Assembly (NCBI RefSeq): GCF_017854565.1
Contig: NZ_JAFMHJ010000003.1
Coordinates: forward strand, 62,001 to 126,000
Direction of reading: 5' to 3'
Length of the DNA: 64,000 nt
From: Yoonia sp.
Lineage (GTDB): Bacteria; Pseudomonadota; Alphaproteobacteria; Rhodobacterales; Rhodobacteraceae
Under the pieces are notes generated by a model. It made no database searches. It was not told the origin of the DNA and worked only from the letters and a program-made list of their open reading frames with translations. Made by a program: the position numbers and the translations under genes. Below, piece by piece: positions 36,813-46,528 of the stretch. Position 1 is the first letter of the stretch. Every line of letters starts with the position of its first letter.

Positions 36813-38228
36813 ATGTCATCTTCCGACAATCAACCGCTTTACGCAGCGCGCGAACCGATTTTTCCGCGCCGTGTCAAAGGCTTCTATCGAAATCTCAAAT
36901 GGTGGGTGATGGCGGTCACGCTGGGGATCTATTACCTCACGCCGTGGATTCGCTTTGACCGTGGCCCCAATCTGCCCGATCAGGCGGTCCTGATGGACAT
37001 GGCCGGTCGGCGGTTTTATTTCTTCTGGATCGAGATTTGGCCCCACGAATTTTACTTTGTCGCTGGCCTGCTGATCATGGCGGGGCTTGGCCTGTTCCTC
37101 TTCACCTCTGCCCTCGGTCGCGTCTGGTGCGGCTACACCTGCCCCCAGACGGTCTGGACCGATCTCTTCATCCTTGTGGAACGCTGGATCGAAGGCGACC
37201 GCAACGCCCGCGTCCGCCTTTGGAATGCCAAGTGGAGCCCGCGTAAGTGGCGGTTAAGGCTGACAAAATGGGTCGTCTGGCTGCTGATATCCGTTGCGAC
37301 GGGTGGCGCTTGGGTGTTCTACTTCGCCGACGCGCCGACGCTGGCCCGCAGCCTGATCACCCTGCAGGCACCGTCCATCGCATGGGCCACAATTGCCTTG
37401 CTGACCGCGACCACATTCATCTTCGGCGGCTTTATGCGCGAACAGGTCTGCAATTTCATGTGCCCTTGGCCACGTATTCAGGCGGCGATGATGGACCCCG
37501 AAACGCTGACCGTCGCCTACCGCGACTGGCGCGGCGAACCGCGCGGCAAAAAGCGCGACGCGGATGCGGGCGACTGCATCGACTGCATGGCCTGCGTCAA
37601 CGTCTGCCCTGCGGGCATCGATATCCGCGATGGCCAACAGATGGAATGCATCACCTGTGCGCTTTGTATTGATGCCTGCGATGACGTCATGGAACGGATA
37701 GGCAAGCCACGGGGATTAATTGATTATCTGGCCCTGTCCGATCAAGAAGCCGAAGCGCAGGGGAAGCCGCCCAAACCAATCTGGCAGCACGTCCTGCGCA
37801 CCCGCACAGTGCTATACACCGTCCTTTGGTCCCTGATCGGGGTCGGACTGGTCTTTGCACTTTTTGTCCGCGCGGATATCGAAATGACCGTGTCGCCAGT
37901 GCGCAATCCAACCTTTGTCACGCTCAGCGACGGCACCATCCGCAATATCTACGACATCCGCCTGCTGAATAAACATGGGGAAGACCGTGAATTCCACCTG
38001 TCGCTGGCGTCCGACGATATCCTGCGTATTGATCTCGAAGGCACCGCTGAAAACAGCGTTACAGTCCCCGCAAACACAACCCTGCAACAGCGGGTCTATG
38101 TCTCGGCCCGCCCCGGCGATCCCGCCGCAGCAAGGGACCGCACAGAACTGCGCTTTTGGGTCGAAGACCTGATTTCAGGCGAGCGTGCGCACAAGGACAC
38201 AATCTTTAACGGAAGGGCGGCACAATGA
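36813..38228 (+). CDS. ccoG: cbb3 oxidase maturation protein CcoG (RdxA/FixG)
   Basis: The 471-residue polyferredoxin-like membrane protein has helices around 33-50, 80-105, 155-180, 195-215 and 340-362. It has CGYTCPQTVW and CNFMCPW motifs and two [4Fe-4S] binding clusters, CIDCMACVNVCP (about 255-266) and CITCALCIDAC (about 279-289). The C-terminal FixG Ig-like domain lies in the periplasm. CcoG reduces copper for insertion into cbb3 oxidase. It is the first gene after the FNR box and overlaps ccoH by four bases. Confidence 0.96.
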   Translation: MSSSDNQPLYAAREPIFPRRVKGFYRNLKWWVMAVTLGIYYLTPWIRFDRGPNLPDQAVLMDMAGRRFYFFWIEIWPHEFYFVAGLLIMAGLGLFLFTSALGRVWCGYTCPQTVWTDLFILVERWIEGDRNARVRLWNAKWSPRKWRLRLTKWVVWLLISVATGGAWVFYFADAPTLARSLITLQAPSIAWATIALLTATTFIFGGFMREQVCNFMCPWPRIQAAMMDPETLTVAYRDWRGEPRGKKRDADAGDCIDCMACVNVCPAGIDIRDGQQMECITCALCIDACDDVMERIGKPRGLIDYLALSDQEAEAQGKPPKPIWQHVLRTRTVLYTVLWSLIGVGLVFALFVRADIEMTVSPVRNPTFVTLSDGTIRNIYDIRLLNKHGEDREFHLSLASDDILRIDLEGTAENSVTVPANTTLQQRVYVSARPGDPAAARDRTELRFWVEDLISGERAHKDTIFNGRAAQ

Positions 38229-38677
38229 CCCGCGAATTCACCGGCTGGCACATGCTTGCATTGATGGTTGGCGCCTTTGGCATAATCATCGCCGTCAATC
38301 TCACGCTGGCCTATCAGGCCGTTGCGACTTTTCCGGGGTTGGAAACCCGGAACTCTTATGTGGCCAGCCAAACCTTTGATGCCGACCGTGCGGCGCAGGA
38401 CGCGCTGCACTGGGATGTGACCGCCACATTGATCGACACGCGCCTGACAGTGGTGATTCGCGATGAAAACGGTGCGCCCGTCGCACCGACGATCATCGGC
38501 GCCACCTTTGGCCGCGCGACCCACACTGGCCAGGACAGCACCCCGGCCTTCATCTGGGACGGTGAAGCCCTGACCGCGCCCGTCGCTGCCAGCCAGGGCT
38601 ACTGGAACCTGCGCCTGCATCTCGAGGCCGCCGACGGCACCCAATTCCGCCGCCGCATTCAGCTGCATGCAAAATGA
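38225..38677 (+). CDS. ccoH: cbb3 oxidase assembly protein CcoH (FixH)
   Basis: The 150-residue protein has one N-terminal membrane helix (about 8-30) and a periplasmic FixH domain (about 35-148, ending with SQGYWNLRLHLEAADGTQFRRR). CcoH accompanies the oxidase during and after assembly. Its ATG overlaps the ccoG stop and its TGA overlaps the ccoI ATG, so translation is coupled. Confidence 0.93.
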   Translation: MTREFTGWHMLALMVGAFGIIIAVNLTLAYQAVATFPGLETRNSYVASQTFDADRAAQDALHWDVTATLIDTRLTVVIRDENGAPVAPTIIGATFGRATHTGQDSTPAFIWDGEALTAPVAASQGYWNLRLHLEAADGTQFRRRIQLHAK

Positions 38678-40821
38678 GCAATACCGCGATCTGCCCGGCC
38701 TGCGTGGGCCTGCCCGAAGGGGCGCTGGAAGCCGCCACTGCAAAAGGCACCGCACAGATCATTCTGTCGCTGCCGGGCATTCACTGTATCGCGTGCATCA
38801 ATGGGGTCGAACGTGCCCTGCGCGCCCGTGATGGCGTCGTCAGCGCCCGCGTGAACCTCAGCATGAAGCGGGTCACGGTCGGCACCAACGGCCACGTTGC
38901 ACCCGAAACGCTGATCGACACGCTAGAGCTTGCCGGGTTCGAGGCGCGCGCGCTCGATACCTCACTTTTAGGTTCAACTTCAGATACTTACGGTCGCGGA
39001 TTGATGACCCGGATCGCCATCGCCGGGTTTGCGACGATGAACGTGATGCTGCTGTCGGTCGCTGTGTGGTCCGGGGCCGTCGGCGCGACGCAGCACATGT
39101 TCCACATCATCAGCGCCAGCATCGCGGTCCCCGCACTGATCTATGCCGCACAACCCTTTTTTCACAACGCTTGGTCCGCCCTGTCGGTCCGCAAACTGAA
39201 CATGGATGTGCCGATTTCACTGGCTATCGTGCTGGCCGCTGGCATGTCGCTATACGAAACGTTTGTCGGTGGCGCGCAGGCCTATTTTGATGCCGCGCTG
39301 TCGCTCACGTTCTTCCTGCTGATCGGGCGCTATCTTGATCATCGCAGCCGCAAGGCCGCCGCCTCTGCCGCCGCGCAGCTTGCCGCACTCGAAGTGCCCC
39401 GCGTGATGCGCCTGCGCGATAGCCTGCGCCAGATGGTCGATTTCGCGGACCTGCGGGTCGGCGACACAATTCAGGTCCTGCCCGGTGGGCGCATTCCCGT
39501 TGACGGCATCATCACCGATGGCCAAAGCCAGATCGACCGCTCGCTTCTGACTGGTGAAAGCCGCCCCCTGCACGCCACCAGCGGCACAGCTGTCAGCGCA
39601 GGCGAGGTGAACATGACCGGCCCCCTGACGATCCGCGCAATGACGGTCGGTGCCGATACGACCCTGCGCAAGATGGTCACGATGGTCGATGCCGCCGAAA
39701 GCGTGCGCAACCGCTATACCGCCATCGCGGATCGTGCGGCGGCGATCTATGCCCCCGCCGTGCATCTGTTGGCGCTGTCGGCCTTTGTCGTCTGGCTGAT
39801 CATTTCCGGCGATCTGCGCCTGTCGCTGAACATCGCCGTGGCCGTGCTGATCATCACCTGCCCCTGCGCGCTTGGGCTGGCCGTGCCCGCCGTGTCGACC
39901 ACCGCTGCCGGGCGGTTGTTCCGCGCCGGACTTCTGGTCAAGGACGGCACCGCGCTGGAACGACTGGCCGAAGTCAACACCGTCGTTTTCGACAAGACCG
40001 GCACACTGACCATGCCCGCCGCCGGTCACACAGCGCTGGACCCCGCGACCCGATCCATCGCGCTGGCCCTGACCCAAAACGCGACCCATCCCGTATCACA
40101 AGCCATTGCCGCCGCACTGATCGGCACGGCACCGGCCACCATCACCGACCAGCGCGAACACCCGGGCCACGGGCTCAGCGCGCGGTATGACGGTCGGCAG
40201 GTCCGCCTTGGGTCGGGCGCGTGGCTGGGTACGCAACAGGGCACCTACATCCAGATTGGCGACCAGATGCCGCAAAAAATCGCCCTGCGATCCGACCTGC
40301 GCGACGGTGCGGCCGATCTGGTCGCAGCATGGCAAGCCGCAGGTCTGACCGTGCATCTGCTATCGGGCGATGACACTGCCGAAACCGCGCGTGTTGCTGG
40401 CCTGCTTGGGATCGAACACTGGCAAGCAGAAACAAAGCCCGACGCAAAAGTGCAATATATCAAAACATTAGCCGCGACTGGCGCTAAGGTTCTGATGGTC
40501 GGCGATGGGCTGAATGACACCGCCGCGCTGGCTGCGGCGCATGCATCCGTGTCGCCGGCGACCGCCGCAGATGCATCGCGTGCCGCGTCAGACATCGTGC
40601 TGCTGAACGACAGCCTCAGACCGATGATTGACCTGCCGCTTGTTGCACGCTCAGCCCGCCAACGGGTTCTCGAAAACTTTGCCATCGCGGCAGGCTACAA
40701 TGCCATCGCGATCCCCATCGCGCTGCTGGGCTTTGCCACCCCACTGCTGGCCGCAATTGCCATGTCAGCGTCATCAATCACCGTCCTGCTGAATGCGCTG
40801 CGACTGCGAGGGCGGGTATGA
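38674..40821 (+). CDS. ccoI: Copper-exporting P-type ATPase CcoI (FixI)
   Basis: The 715-residue P1B-type ATPase has an N-terminal CPAC pair, a heavy-metal domain with HCIAC (about 36-40), membrane helices, the TGES actuator (LLTGES about 292), CPC metal site (TCPCALG about 395), phosphorylation site DKTGTLT (about 439) and the MVGDGLNDTAAL hinge (about 608). It delivers copper for the binuclear centre of cbb3 oxidase rather than for resistance. The HP motif (ATHPVSQ) is present. It overlaps ccoH and ccoS by four bases each. Confidence 0.95.
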   Translation: MSNTAICPACVGLPEGALEAATAKGTAQIILSLPGIHCIACINGVERALRARDGVVSARVNLSMKRVTVGTNGHVAPETLIDTLELAGFEARALDTSLLGSTSDTYGRGLMTRIAIAGFATMNVMLLSVAVWSGAVGATQHMFHIISASIAVPALIYAAQPFFHNAWSALSVRKLNMDVPISLAIVLAAGMSLYETFVGGAQAYFDAALSLTFFLLIGRYLDHRSRKAAASAAAQLAALEVPRVMRLRDSLRQMVDFADLRVGDTIQVLPGGRIPVDGIITDGQSQIDRSLLTGESRPLHATSGTAVSAGEVNMTGPLTIRAMTVGADTTLRKMVTMVDAAESVRNRYTAIADRAAAIYAPAVHLLALSAFVVWLIISGDLRLSLNIAVAVLIITCPCALGLAVPAVSTTAAGRLFRAGLLVKDGTALERLAEVNTVVFDKTGTLTMPAAGHTALDPATRSIALALTQNATHPVSQAIAAALIGTAPATITDQREHPGHGLSARYDGRQVRLGSGAWLGTQQGTYIQIGDQMPQKIALRSDLRDGAADLVAAWQAAGLTVHLLSGDDTAETARVAGLLGIEHWQAETKPDAKVQYIKTLAATGAKVLMVGDGLNDTAALAAAHASVSPATAADASRAASDIVLLNDSLRPMIDLPLVARSARQRVLENFAIAAGYNAIAIPIALLGFATPLLAAIAMSASSITVLLNALRLRGRV

Positions 40822-40991
40822 ATATCCTCATCATCCTGATTCCCGCATCGCTGATCCTTGGCGGCCTCGGCCTCGCTGCGTTTTTATGGAGCCTGCGCGC
40901 CAACCAATACGAAGACCTTGAAGGCGACGCATGGCGTATCTTGTCCGATGACGATGCCCCTAGCGCGCGGCCCGCAAAGCCGCCCGAATAA
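40818..40991 (+). CDS. ccoS: cbb3 oxidase maturation protein CcoS (FixS)
   Basis: A 57-residue protein too short for usual ORF cut-offs. It has one membrane helix (MNILIILIPASLILGGLGLA, residues 1-20 onward), then FLWSLRANQYEDLEGDAWRIL, the FixS signature. It is needed for cofactor insertion into cbb3 oxidase. The ATG overlaps the ccoI TGA (ATGA). Its last 32 bases overlap the 3' end of the convergent DUF2783 gene. Confidence 0.93.
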   Translation: MNILIILIPASLILGGLGLAAFLWSLRANQYEDLEGDAWRILSDDDAPSARPAKPPE

Positions 40992-41142
40992 CATCCCGGT
41001 CACCGATCTGATTGCACAAGATCAGGATCAGTCGGGCGTTCAACGCATCGCTTTCCGCGTGACTTAGCCCCATATGCGCCGCAAGCAGATCATCATAAAA
41101 ACCGTCCGGGTCCACGATATTTGGATCAAGGTTCAATGGCAT
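40960..41142 (-). CDS. DUF2783 small protein of the homogentisate operon
   Basis: This 60-residue protein starts MPLNLDPNIVDPDGFYDDLL and ends DVIRAALRAAR. The pattern is that of DUF2783, small proteins usually encoded beside FAD monooxygenases of aromatic catabolism. Function unknown; it could be a structural or regulatory partner of the hydroxylase. The ATG lies 17 bases inside the end of the monooxygenase gene, so the two are translationally coupled. The 3' end overlaps ccoS on the other strand. Confidence 0.85.
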   Translation of the reverse strand: MPLNLDPNIVDPDGFYDDLLAAHMGLSHAESDALNARLILILCNQIGDRDVIRAALRAAR

Positions 41143-42718
41143 CTTCGTTCTTCCCAATGGCGGCCCGCATGGCCGCGCGCAGTGCATCTTCGTCGTAGGC
41201 GGGCCAGCGTCCGACGATATGCTGGTCCGGGCGGAGCAGGTAGATTGCAGCGGACGCATCGCCCAAATACCGGGCCCTGACCGCATCGGTCATCGGCAGG
41301 TCAACGCGCCGTGCAACCACCCCCGCTTCGCGCAGCGCCTCGGGCGCGTCACAGTTGATCGCGAGCATGCAAAAGCCGTGCAATTGCTCCACCAGAAACC
41401 CCTGATCCACCGCAACATCCACACAGGCTGCCCCCGGTCGCGTCAGCCCCGGCCCGGCCAAGCCGTCCGCAAGGCCCGGATATATGCAGGGCACGGATAA
41501 CCGGCCAGAGTTCACCAACGGACGGGCAAATGCATGCGACGCCGCAAGATCCAGTACCGCGTCGCGAAAAATTTGGCTCATGGACGTCTTCGGCGTCAGG
41601 AAATCCGTGGCACGGGTGGAATGCAGGATATTTTCATCTGCGGCAAATTCCCGCTCGGCCGCATAAGTATCAAGCAGGTCATCGCGCCCGCCATCCAGAA
41701 CAAGCACCAGTTTCCACGCCAGATTATCCGCGTCCTGAATACCTGAATTCGCGCCCCGCGCACCAAACGGCGACACCTGATGCGCAGCATCCCCGGCAAA
41801 CAAGACACGCCCATGGCGAAACTTTTCCATCCGGCGGCACTGAAAGGTATAAATCGACGTCCATTCAAGGTCATACGCCGGCACAGCACCGGTCTGCGAT
41901 GACAGCATCGCATCGACGCGGGTCCGAATACGCACGGGGTCCAGCTCCGCGGTGCGGTCAATGTCCCACCCAAGCTGGAAATCAATCCGCCACACATCAT
42001 CGGGCTGTTTATGCAGCAACGCTGATCGGCCCGCCCCCTCGAACGGTGGCGCAAACCAAAACCATCGTTCAGTCGGGAAATCCGCAGCCATTTTCACGTC
42101 AGCAATCAAGAAGTTATCTTCAAATACGCGGCCTTCAAACGCCAGACCCAACATATCACGTAGCGGCGACCGCGCGCCGTCACACGCGACCAGCCAATCA
42201 GCCTCTAGCGGATATGGGCCGTCGGGTGTGTCCACAGTCAGCGCGACATGATCATCATGCGACACAACCCCAATAACCCGGTTTCCACCCCGGATTTGCA
42301 CGCCAACAGCGTGGGCGCGCGCCACCAAAGCCGCTTCGAGATAATATTGCTGAAGATTGATGAACGCGGGCTGTTTGTGCCCATCTTCAGCCAGCAAGGT
42401 GAAATCATAGACCTCACGCTCACCAAAAAACACGCGGCCCTTGTTCCACTGCACGCCCTTGGCGGTCAGTGGCGCGGCCACCCCCAACCTGTCCAGAATT
42501 TCCAGCGTCCGCTTGGCAAAGCAAATCGCGCGCGACCCCGTCGAAACCCGGTCGTTGTCATCCAACACGACCACCGCGACCCCCTGAAGCGCCAGATCAA
42601 TCGCCAGCGTCAGACCAACCGGCCCGGCGCCCACGATCACAACCCGATGACGGGCCAGCGTATCCTGATCAGCATGCCAAGCATATGGATACAAAGGCGT
42701 GTCAAAAACCGCGTTCAC
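41126..42718 (-). CDS. FAD-dependent aromatic hydroxylase (PheA/MhpA-like)
   Basis: The product of about 530 residues is a class A flavoprotein monooxygenase: dinucleotide motif VVIVGAGPVGLTLAIDLA near the N-terminus (about 26-43), the DG motif LVACDGARSPLR (about 180) and GD motif GRVLFAGDAAHQVSPFGARG (about 305). A C-terminal thioredoxin-like domain follows. A GTG at 42718 overlaps the preceding TGA (GTGA) and is taken as start; another GTG is 18 bases upstream. Context with hmgA suggests it hydroxylates 3- or 4-hydroxyphenylacetate or a related phenol to homogentisate. Substrate is inferred. Confidence 0.82.
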   Translation of the reverse strand: MNAVFDTPLYPYAWHADQDTLARHRVVIVGAGPVGLTLAIDLALQGVAVVVLDDNDRVSTGSRAICFAKRTLEILDRLGVAAPLTAKGVQWNKGRVFFGEREVYDFTLLAEDGHKQPAFINLQQYYLEAALVARAHAVGVQIRGGNRVIGVVSHDDHVALTVDTPDGPYPLEADWLVACDGARSPLRDMLGLAFEGRVFEDNFLIADVKMAADFPTERWFWFAPPFEGAGRSALLHKQPDDVWRIDFQLGWDIDRTAELDPVRIRTRVDAMLSSQTGAVPAYDLEWTSIYTFQCRRMEKFRHGRVLFAGDAAHQVSPFGARGANSGIQDADNLAWKLVLVLDGGRDDLLDTYAAEREFAADENILHSTRATDFLTPKTSMSQIFRDAVLDLAASHAFARPLVNSGRLSVPCIYPGLADGLAGPGLTRPGAACVDVAVDQGFLVEQLHGFCMLAINCDAPEALREAGVVARRVDLPMTDAVRARYLGDASAAIYLLRPDQHIVGRWPAYDEDALRAAMRAAIGKNEDAIEP

Positions 42719-43665
42719 CCCTGCAACGCCTCCCACATCTCCAGATCACGTTGCGCAGTCCAGATGCGCGGGGTGTCGATACCGCGCGCCTCATCATAGG
42801 CGCGGGCGACATTAAAGGGCAGGCAGTGTTCGTAAATTGCATAGTCCGCAAACTTGGGGTCACAGGCCGCGCGGACCGCATCCCATGCCTCTTTGAGTGA
42901 TCCACCGCGCGCAGCGACACGGGCCGCAGCACGGTAGGTGCTGTCGACGAAATCGCGGCTGCTTTCAATCGCGCGCGTGACCGCTGCCGTCCCCATCAGC
43001 GCATTCCCACGTCCCGGCGCAATGGCATCCACCTCGAAACTGGCAATATTATCAAGCGCATGCCCCCAGTCACCGAAATGTCCGTCACCGCAGTAACAGG
43101 CCGAGTGGTCTTCGACGATGTCGCCGGTAAACATGACATTTGCGTCGGGCACATGGATCACGATATCACCTGCCGTATGGGCACGGCCAAGGTGCATCAA
43201 ATCGACCCGGCGGTGGCCCAGATAGACGGTCATCGCGTCGCTGAATGTGGTCGTGGGGTAGGTCAGACCGGGGATGCTTTCGTGGCCTTCGAACAGACGC
43301 GGAAAGCGTTGGAATTCGCTGTCCCAATCTTCCTGCCCGCGCTCAACCACCATGGACCGCGCAACATCGCCCATAATGATCTGATCGGCACCGTACGCCG
43401 ACGCCCCCAGCACGCGCACCGCATGATAATGGGTCAGCGCCAGATGCGTAATCGGCTTGTCCGTCACGCTACGCACCTTTTCGATCACCTTATGCGCCAG
43501 ACGCGGGGTCGCCTGTGCCTCGATGATCATGACGCTGTCGTCACCGATGATCACGCCCGAATTGGGGTCACCCTCGGCGGTAAAGGCCCATATATCGCGG
43601 CCGACCTCCTCGAACGTGATTTTCTTTTCGGCCATATCCCCTTGGGATGCGAATGCTTTTGTCAT
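42715..43665 (-). CDS. Metallo-beta-lactamase-fold protein with a degenerate second metal site
   Basis: The 316-residue MBL-fold protein keeps THYHAVR (His79, His81), HTAGD (His163) and FTGD (Asp182), the site-1 and bridging ligands. The normal HxHxDH Asp-His are Val83-Arg84, and the usual final PGHG histidine is Arg219 (APGRGNA). All three non-bridging site-2 ligands are thus gone, implying a mononuclear or non-hydrolytic enzyme. It overlaps the FAH-family gene and the monooxygenase by four bases, fixing it in the homogentisate operon. The reaction is unknown; a thioesterase or lactonase-like step would be the usual guess. Confidence 0.85.
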   Translation of the reverse strand: MTKAFASQGDMAEKKITFEEVGRDIWAFTAEGDPNSGVIIGDDSVMIIEAQATPRLAHKVIEKVRSVTDKPITHLALTHYHAVRVLGASAYGADQIIMGDVARSMVVERGQEDWDSEFQRFPRLFEGHESIPGLTYPTTTFSDAMTVYLGHRRVDLMHLGRAHTAGDIVIHVPDANVMFTGDIVEDHSACYCGDGHFGDWGHALDNIASFEVDAIAPGRGNALMGTAAVTRAIESSRDFVDSTYRAAARVAARGGSLKEAWDAVRAACDPKFADYAIYEHCLPFNVARAYDEARGIDTPRIWTAQRDLEMWEALQG

Positions 43666-44621
43666 GAAATTGCCTTTACGGTTTGATCGAGAGTACCAAA
43701 GATGTTTTGTCCGTCCGCGTCATCCATCCAGATTTGAACGCGGTCGCCGGGTTTCAGAAACGGCGTTTTGGGCGCGCCGGTCAGGATGGTTTCAATCATT
43801 CGCTGTTCGGCAATGCACGCATACCCGGCCCCGCCGTCAGCGACCGGCTTGCCGGGACCGCCACCCAGTTTATTGGACACAGTGCCCGACCCGATGATCG
43901 TGCCCACCGCCAAGCGCCGCGTCGTGGCGGCATGGGCGATCAACTGCCCAAAATCAAAGGTCATATCGACGCCCGCATCAACCCGGCCAAAGGCGGCCCC
44001 GTTCAGGTCAATCTTCAAAATTCCGTGCAGCTTGCCATCGCGCCAGCCGGGTAAATCGTCTGGGCTGACCGCCACGGGCGAAAAGGCGCAGGCAGGCTTG
44101 GATTGCACAAAGCCGAACCCCTTGGCCAATTCACCCGGGATCAGATTGCGCAGGGATATATCGTTGCAAAGCATCACGAAACGGATGGCCTCCAGCGCGT
44201 CCTCGCGCGTGGCACCCATCGGGACGTCGCCTGTGATGACGGCAATTTCACCTTCAAAATCAATGCCCCAGGCGGGGTCGCCGATGATCGGGTCCGTCGG
44301 GCCGAGAAAGCTGTCAGAGCCGCCCTGATACATCAGCGGATCGGTCCAGAAGCTGGCAGGCATATCAACGCCCCGCGCGCGGCGCACCAGTTCGACGTGG
44401 TTGACATAGGCCGACCCGTCAAGGAACTGATAGGCGCGCGGCACCGGCGAAACGCAGCCCGCAGCGGTGAATGGCGCGGCCATGTTTTGCACCTCGAATC
44501 CGACCTGATCCAATGCGGCCTGCAGGCTTTGCGCCTTGCAAAACCACTGCTGCGACAAATCACCCGCGACCACGACCAGCCGGCCATCTGGGCTACCGTC
44601 GTTTAAGGTTGCTACCTTCAT
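43662..44621 (-). CDS. Fumarylacetoacetate hydrolase-family protein
   Basis: The 319-residue protein has the FAH catalytic domain with the acidic metal ligands in [11 protein letters not shown] (about 119-129) and conserved [17 protein letters not shown] and [14 protein letters not shown] segments. Given its position right after hmgA it most likely hydrolyses fumaryl- or maleylacetoacetate to fumarate (or maleate) and acetoacetate. No maleylacetoacetate isomerase gene is present in the cluster. It starts with an ATGA overlap with hmgA. Confidence 0.88.
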   Translation of the reverse strand: MKVATLNDGSPDGRLVVVAGDLSQQWFCKAQSLQAALDQVGFEVQNMAAPFTAAGCVSPVPRAYQFLDGSAYVNHVELVRRARGVDMPASFWTDPLMYQGGSDSFLGPTDPIIGDPAWGIDFEGEIAVITGDVPMGATREDALEAIRFVMLCNDISLRNLIPGELAKGFGFVQSKPACAFSPVAVSPDDLPGWRDGKLHGILKIDLNGAAFGRVDAGVDMTFDFGQLIAHAATTRRLAVGTIIGSGTVSNKLGGGPGKPVADGGAGYACIAEQRMIETILTGAPKTPFLKPGDRVQIWMDDADGQNIFGTLDQTVKAIS

Positions 44622-45973
44622 TTCACCCCCGGCGTGCCGTCAAATTTCTTGTCCAGATCGGCCCAGCAATCAATGTAGTCATCCTGCAAAGGTGCCTCTT
44701 TCGCGGCAAATGCCGTCAGATGCTGGGGGAACCGTGTCTCAAACATGAACGACATCGTATCGCGCAGTTTTTCGGCCTTCAAATCCGCTTGCGATGCCCC
44801 CTCAAAGGCAGTCCGGTCCGGCCCATGCGGCAGCATCATGTTGTGCAGCGACATGCCGCCGGGGACGAACCCCTTGGGCTTGGCGTCATAAACACCGTAG
44901 ATATTGCCCATCAGTTCGGACATGACATTCTTGTGATACCACGGCGGGCGAAACGTGTTTTCGGCGACCATCCAGCGGTCGCGAAACAGCACAAAGTCAA
45001 TATTTGCGGTACCCTCCACGCCCGAAGGCGCGGTCAGCACGGTAAAGATCGACGGGTCAGGATGGTCAAACAACACCGCCCCCACCGGGCAATAGGTGCG
45101 CAGATCGTATTTCACCGGGGCATAATTGCCGTGCCACGCGACCACATCCAGCGGGCTGTGGCCAATGTGAGTTTCGTGGAACTGGCCAGCCCATTTGATG
45201 GTGACGGTCGATGGCACCTCGCGGTCTTCGAAGGCCGCGACGGGCGTTTTGAAATCGCGCCGGTTGGCCATGCAATTCGCGCCAATCGGCCCGCGTCCGG
45301 GCAATACGAATTTCTGGCCGTAGTTTTCACAGACAAACCCACGCGCAGGGCCATCCAGCACCTCGACCCGGTAAACAAGACCCCGCGGCAGGATCGCGAT
45401 TTCCTGCGGTTCCAGATCAATCACCCCCAATTCGGTGCAAAACCGCAACTGACCTTCCTGCGGGACGACCAGCAGTTCGGAATCAGCGGAATAGAAATAG
45501 CTGTCCACCATGGATTGCGTCACCAGATATATATGGGCCGCCATCCCAACCTGCGTATTCACATCCCCCGCAGTCGTCATCGTGCGCATACCCGTCAGCC
45601 ACGTCAGCGGCTGGTCGACATGGGGGACCGGGTCCCAGCGATACTGGCCCAAACTAACCACGTCAGGATCAATATATGGGGCGGATTTCCAATAGGGCAG
45701 GTCGATTTTTGCAAACCGGTGCGTATGCTTCACGGACGGCCGAATGCGATAGCACCACGTCCGTTCATTTTGATGCGCCGGTGCTGTGAATGCCGTCCCG
45801 CTAAGCTGTTCGCCGTATAGGCCATAGTTGCATTTCTGCGGACTGTTCATGCCCTGCGGCAAGGCACCCGGCAGGGCCTCTGTCTCAAAATCATTGCCAA
45901 ATCCGGGCATGTAGCCAGCGGTTGTCCCCACAGGCGTCGGTGCTGCTCGCAATGTGCTGGTCTGCTTGTTCAT
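44618..45973 (-). CDS. hmgA: Homogentisate 1,2-dioxygenase HmgA
   Basis: The 451-residue non-haem iron dioxygenase opens homogentisate to maleylacetoacetate. Typical segments are [19 protein letters not shown] near the N-terminus, [31 protein letters not shown] (iron-ligand region) and [12 protein letters not shown] (His ligand). Start [12 protein letters not shown] has AGAGGAG 6 bases upstream; a longer frame upstream overlaps the operator and is unlikely. It is the first gene of the operon, divergent from marR. Confidence 0.96.
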   Translation of the reverse strand: MNKQTSTLRAAPTPVGTTAGYMPGFGNDFETEALPGALPQGMNSPQKCNYGLYGEQLSGTAFTAPAHQNERTWCYRIRPSVKHTHRFAKIDLPYWKSAPYIDPDVVSLGQYRWDPVPHVDQPLTWLTGMRTMTTAGDVNTQVGMAAHIYLVTQSMVDSYFYSADSELLVVPQEGQLRFCTELGVIDLEPQEIAILPRGLVYRVEVLDGPARGFVCENYGQKFVLPGRGPIGANCMANRRDFKTPVAAFEDREVPSTVTIKWAGQFHETHIGHSPLDVVAWHGNYAPVKYDLRTYCPVGAVLFDHPDPSIFTVLTAPSGVEGTANIDFVLFRDRWMVAENTFRPPWYHKNVMSELMGNIYGVYDAKPKGFVPGGMSLHNMMLPHGPDRTAFEGASQADLKAEKLRDTMSFMFETRFPQHLTAFAAKEAPLQDDYIDCWADLDKKFDGTPGVK

Positions 45974-46001
45974 GGCGGTCTCCTCTGTCATCAATGGGAT
46001 A

Positions 46002-46021
46002 TTAGTTGATTTTGTAACTAA
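46002..46021. promoter_or_regulatory. Palindromic operator between hmgA and marR
   Basis: TTAGTTGATTTTGTAACTAA has perfect 6-bp outer arms with an 8-base centre, typical of a MarR dimer site. It lies 29 bases before hmgA and 20 before marR, where it could repress both. The likely inducer is homogentisate, by analogy with HmgR systems. Confidence 0.6.
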
Positions 46022-46040
46022 CAAGGTAAAGTTCGACGCA

Positions 46041-46475
46041 ATGACCGATGATCGCAGCTTTGATTTGCAGGGATTTCTGCCCTATTTGTTGGCACAGGCA
46101 GCCGAAGCGTCGAGCCTGAAATTCCAGCGTCATTACAAGGATCGCTATGGCATGCTGCGCACTGAATGGCGGGTGCTGTTTCATCTTGGGCGCTATGGGC
46201 CAATGACGGCCAAGCAGCTGGGTGACCGGGCGGGCGTGCATAAAACCAAGATCAGCCGTGCGGTTACGGCGCTGGGCGACAAGCGGTTTCTGACGCGGCA
46301 CGTTGTGGCCGATGACCGCCGCCAAGCGGCCCTGCACCTGACAAAGGCCGGAACCGCCGCCTTTGAAGAGTTGTATGGGGCTGCCCGCGCATTTGATCAG
46401 CAGCTCATGGCGCTATTTTCCGGCACGGAAGGTGATGCGTTGAAACGCTGCCTGACCCAATTGGCAAAGATCTGA
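46041..46475 (+). CDS. MarR-family repressor of the homogentisate operon
   Basis: The 144-residue protein has a winged helix-turn-helix (about 45-110: [37 protein letters not shown], then a wing [11 protein letters not shown]). Start MTDDRSFDL is chosen because conserved sequence begins there. It is divergent from hmgA with a palindromic site in between, so autoregulation and control of hmgA-fah-MBL-monooxygenase are likely. The ligand is inferred. Confidence 0.86.
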   Translation: MTDDRSFDLQGFLPYLLAQAAEASSLKFQRHYKDRYGMLRTEWRVLFHLGRYGPMTAKQLGDRAGVHKTKISRAVTALGDKRFLTRHVVADDRRQAALHLTKAGTAAFEELYGAARAFDQQLMALFSGTEGDALKRCLTQLAKI

Positions 46476-46528
46476 CCGCCTGTTTCGACTTTTCCACAAT
46501 TATTTCTGATGACCTCGGCGCCGTGTGG

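Noticed and set aside
36580-36909. 109-codon + strand frame upstream of and overlapping ccoG
   Set aside because: It runs through the repeat element and FNR box and into ccoG in another frame. Its composition is Arg/Pro-rich shadow sequence without a ribosome-binding site.
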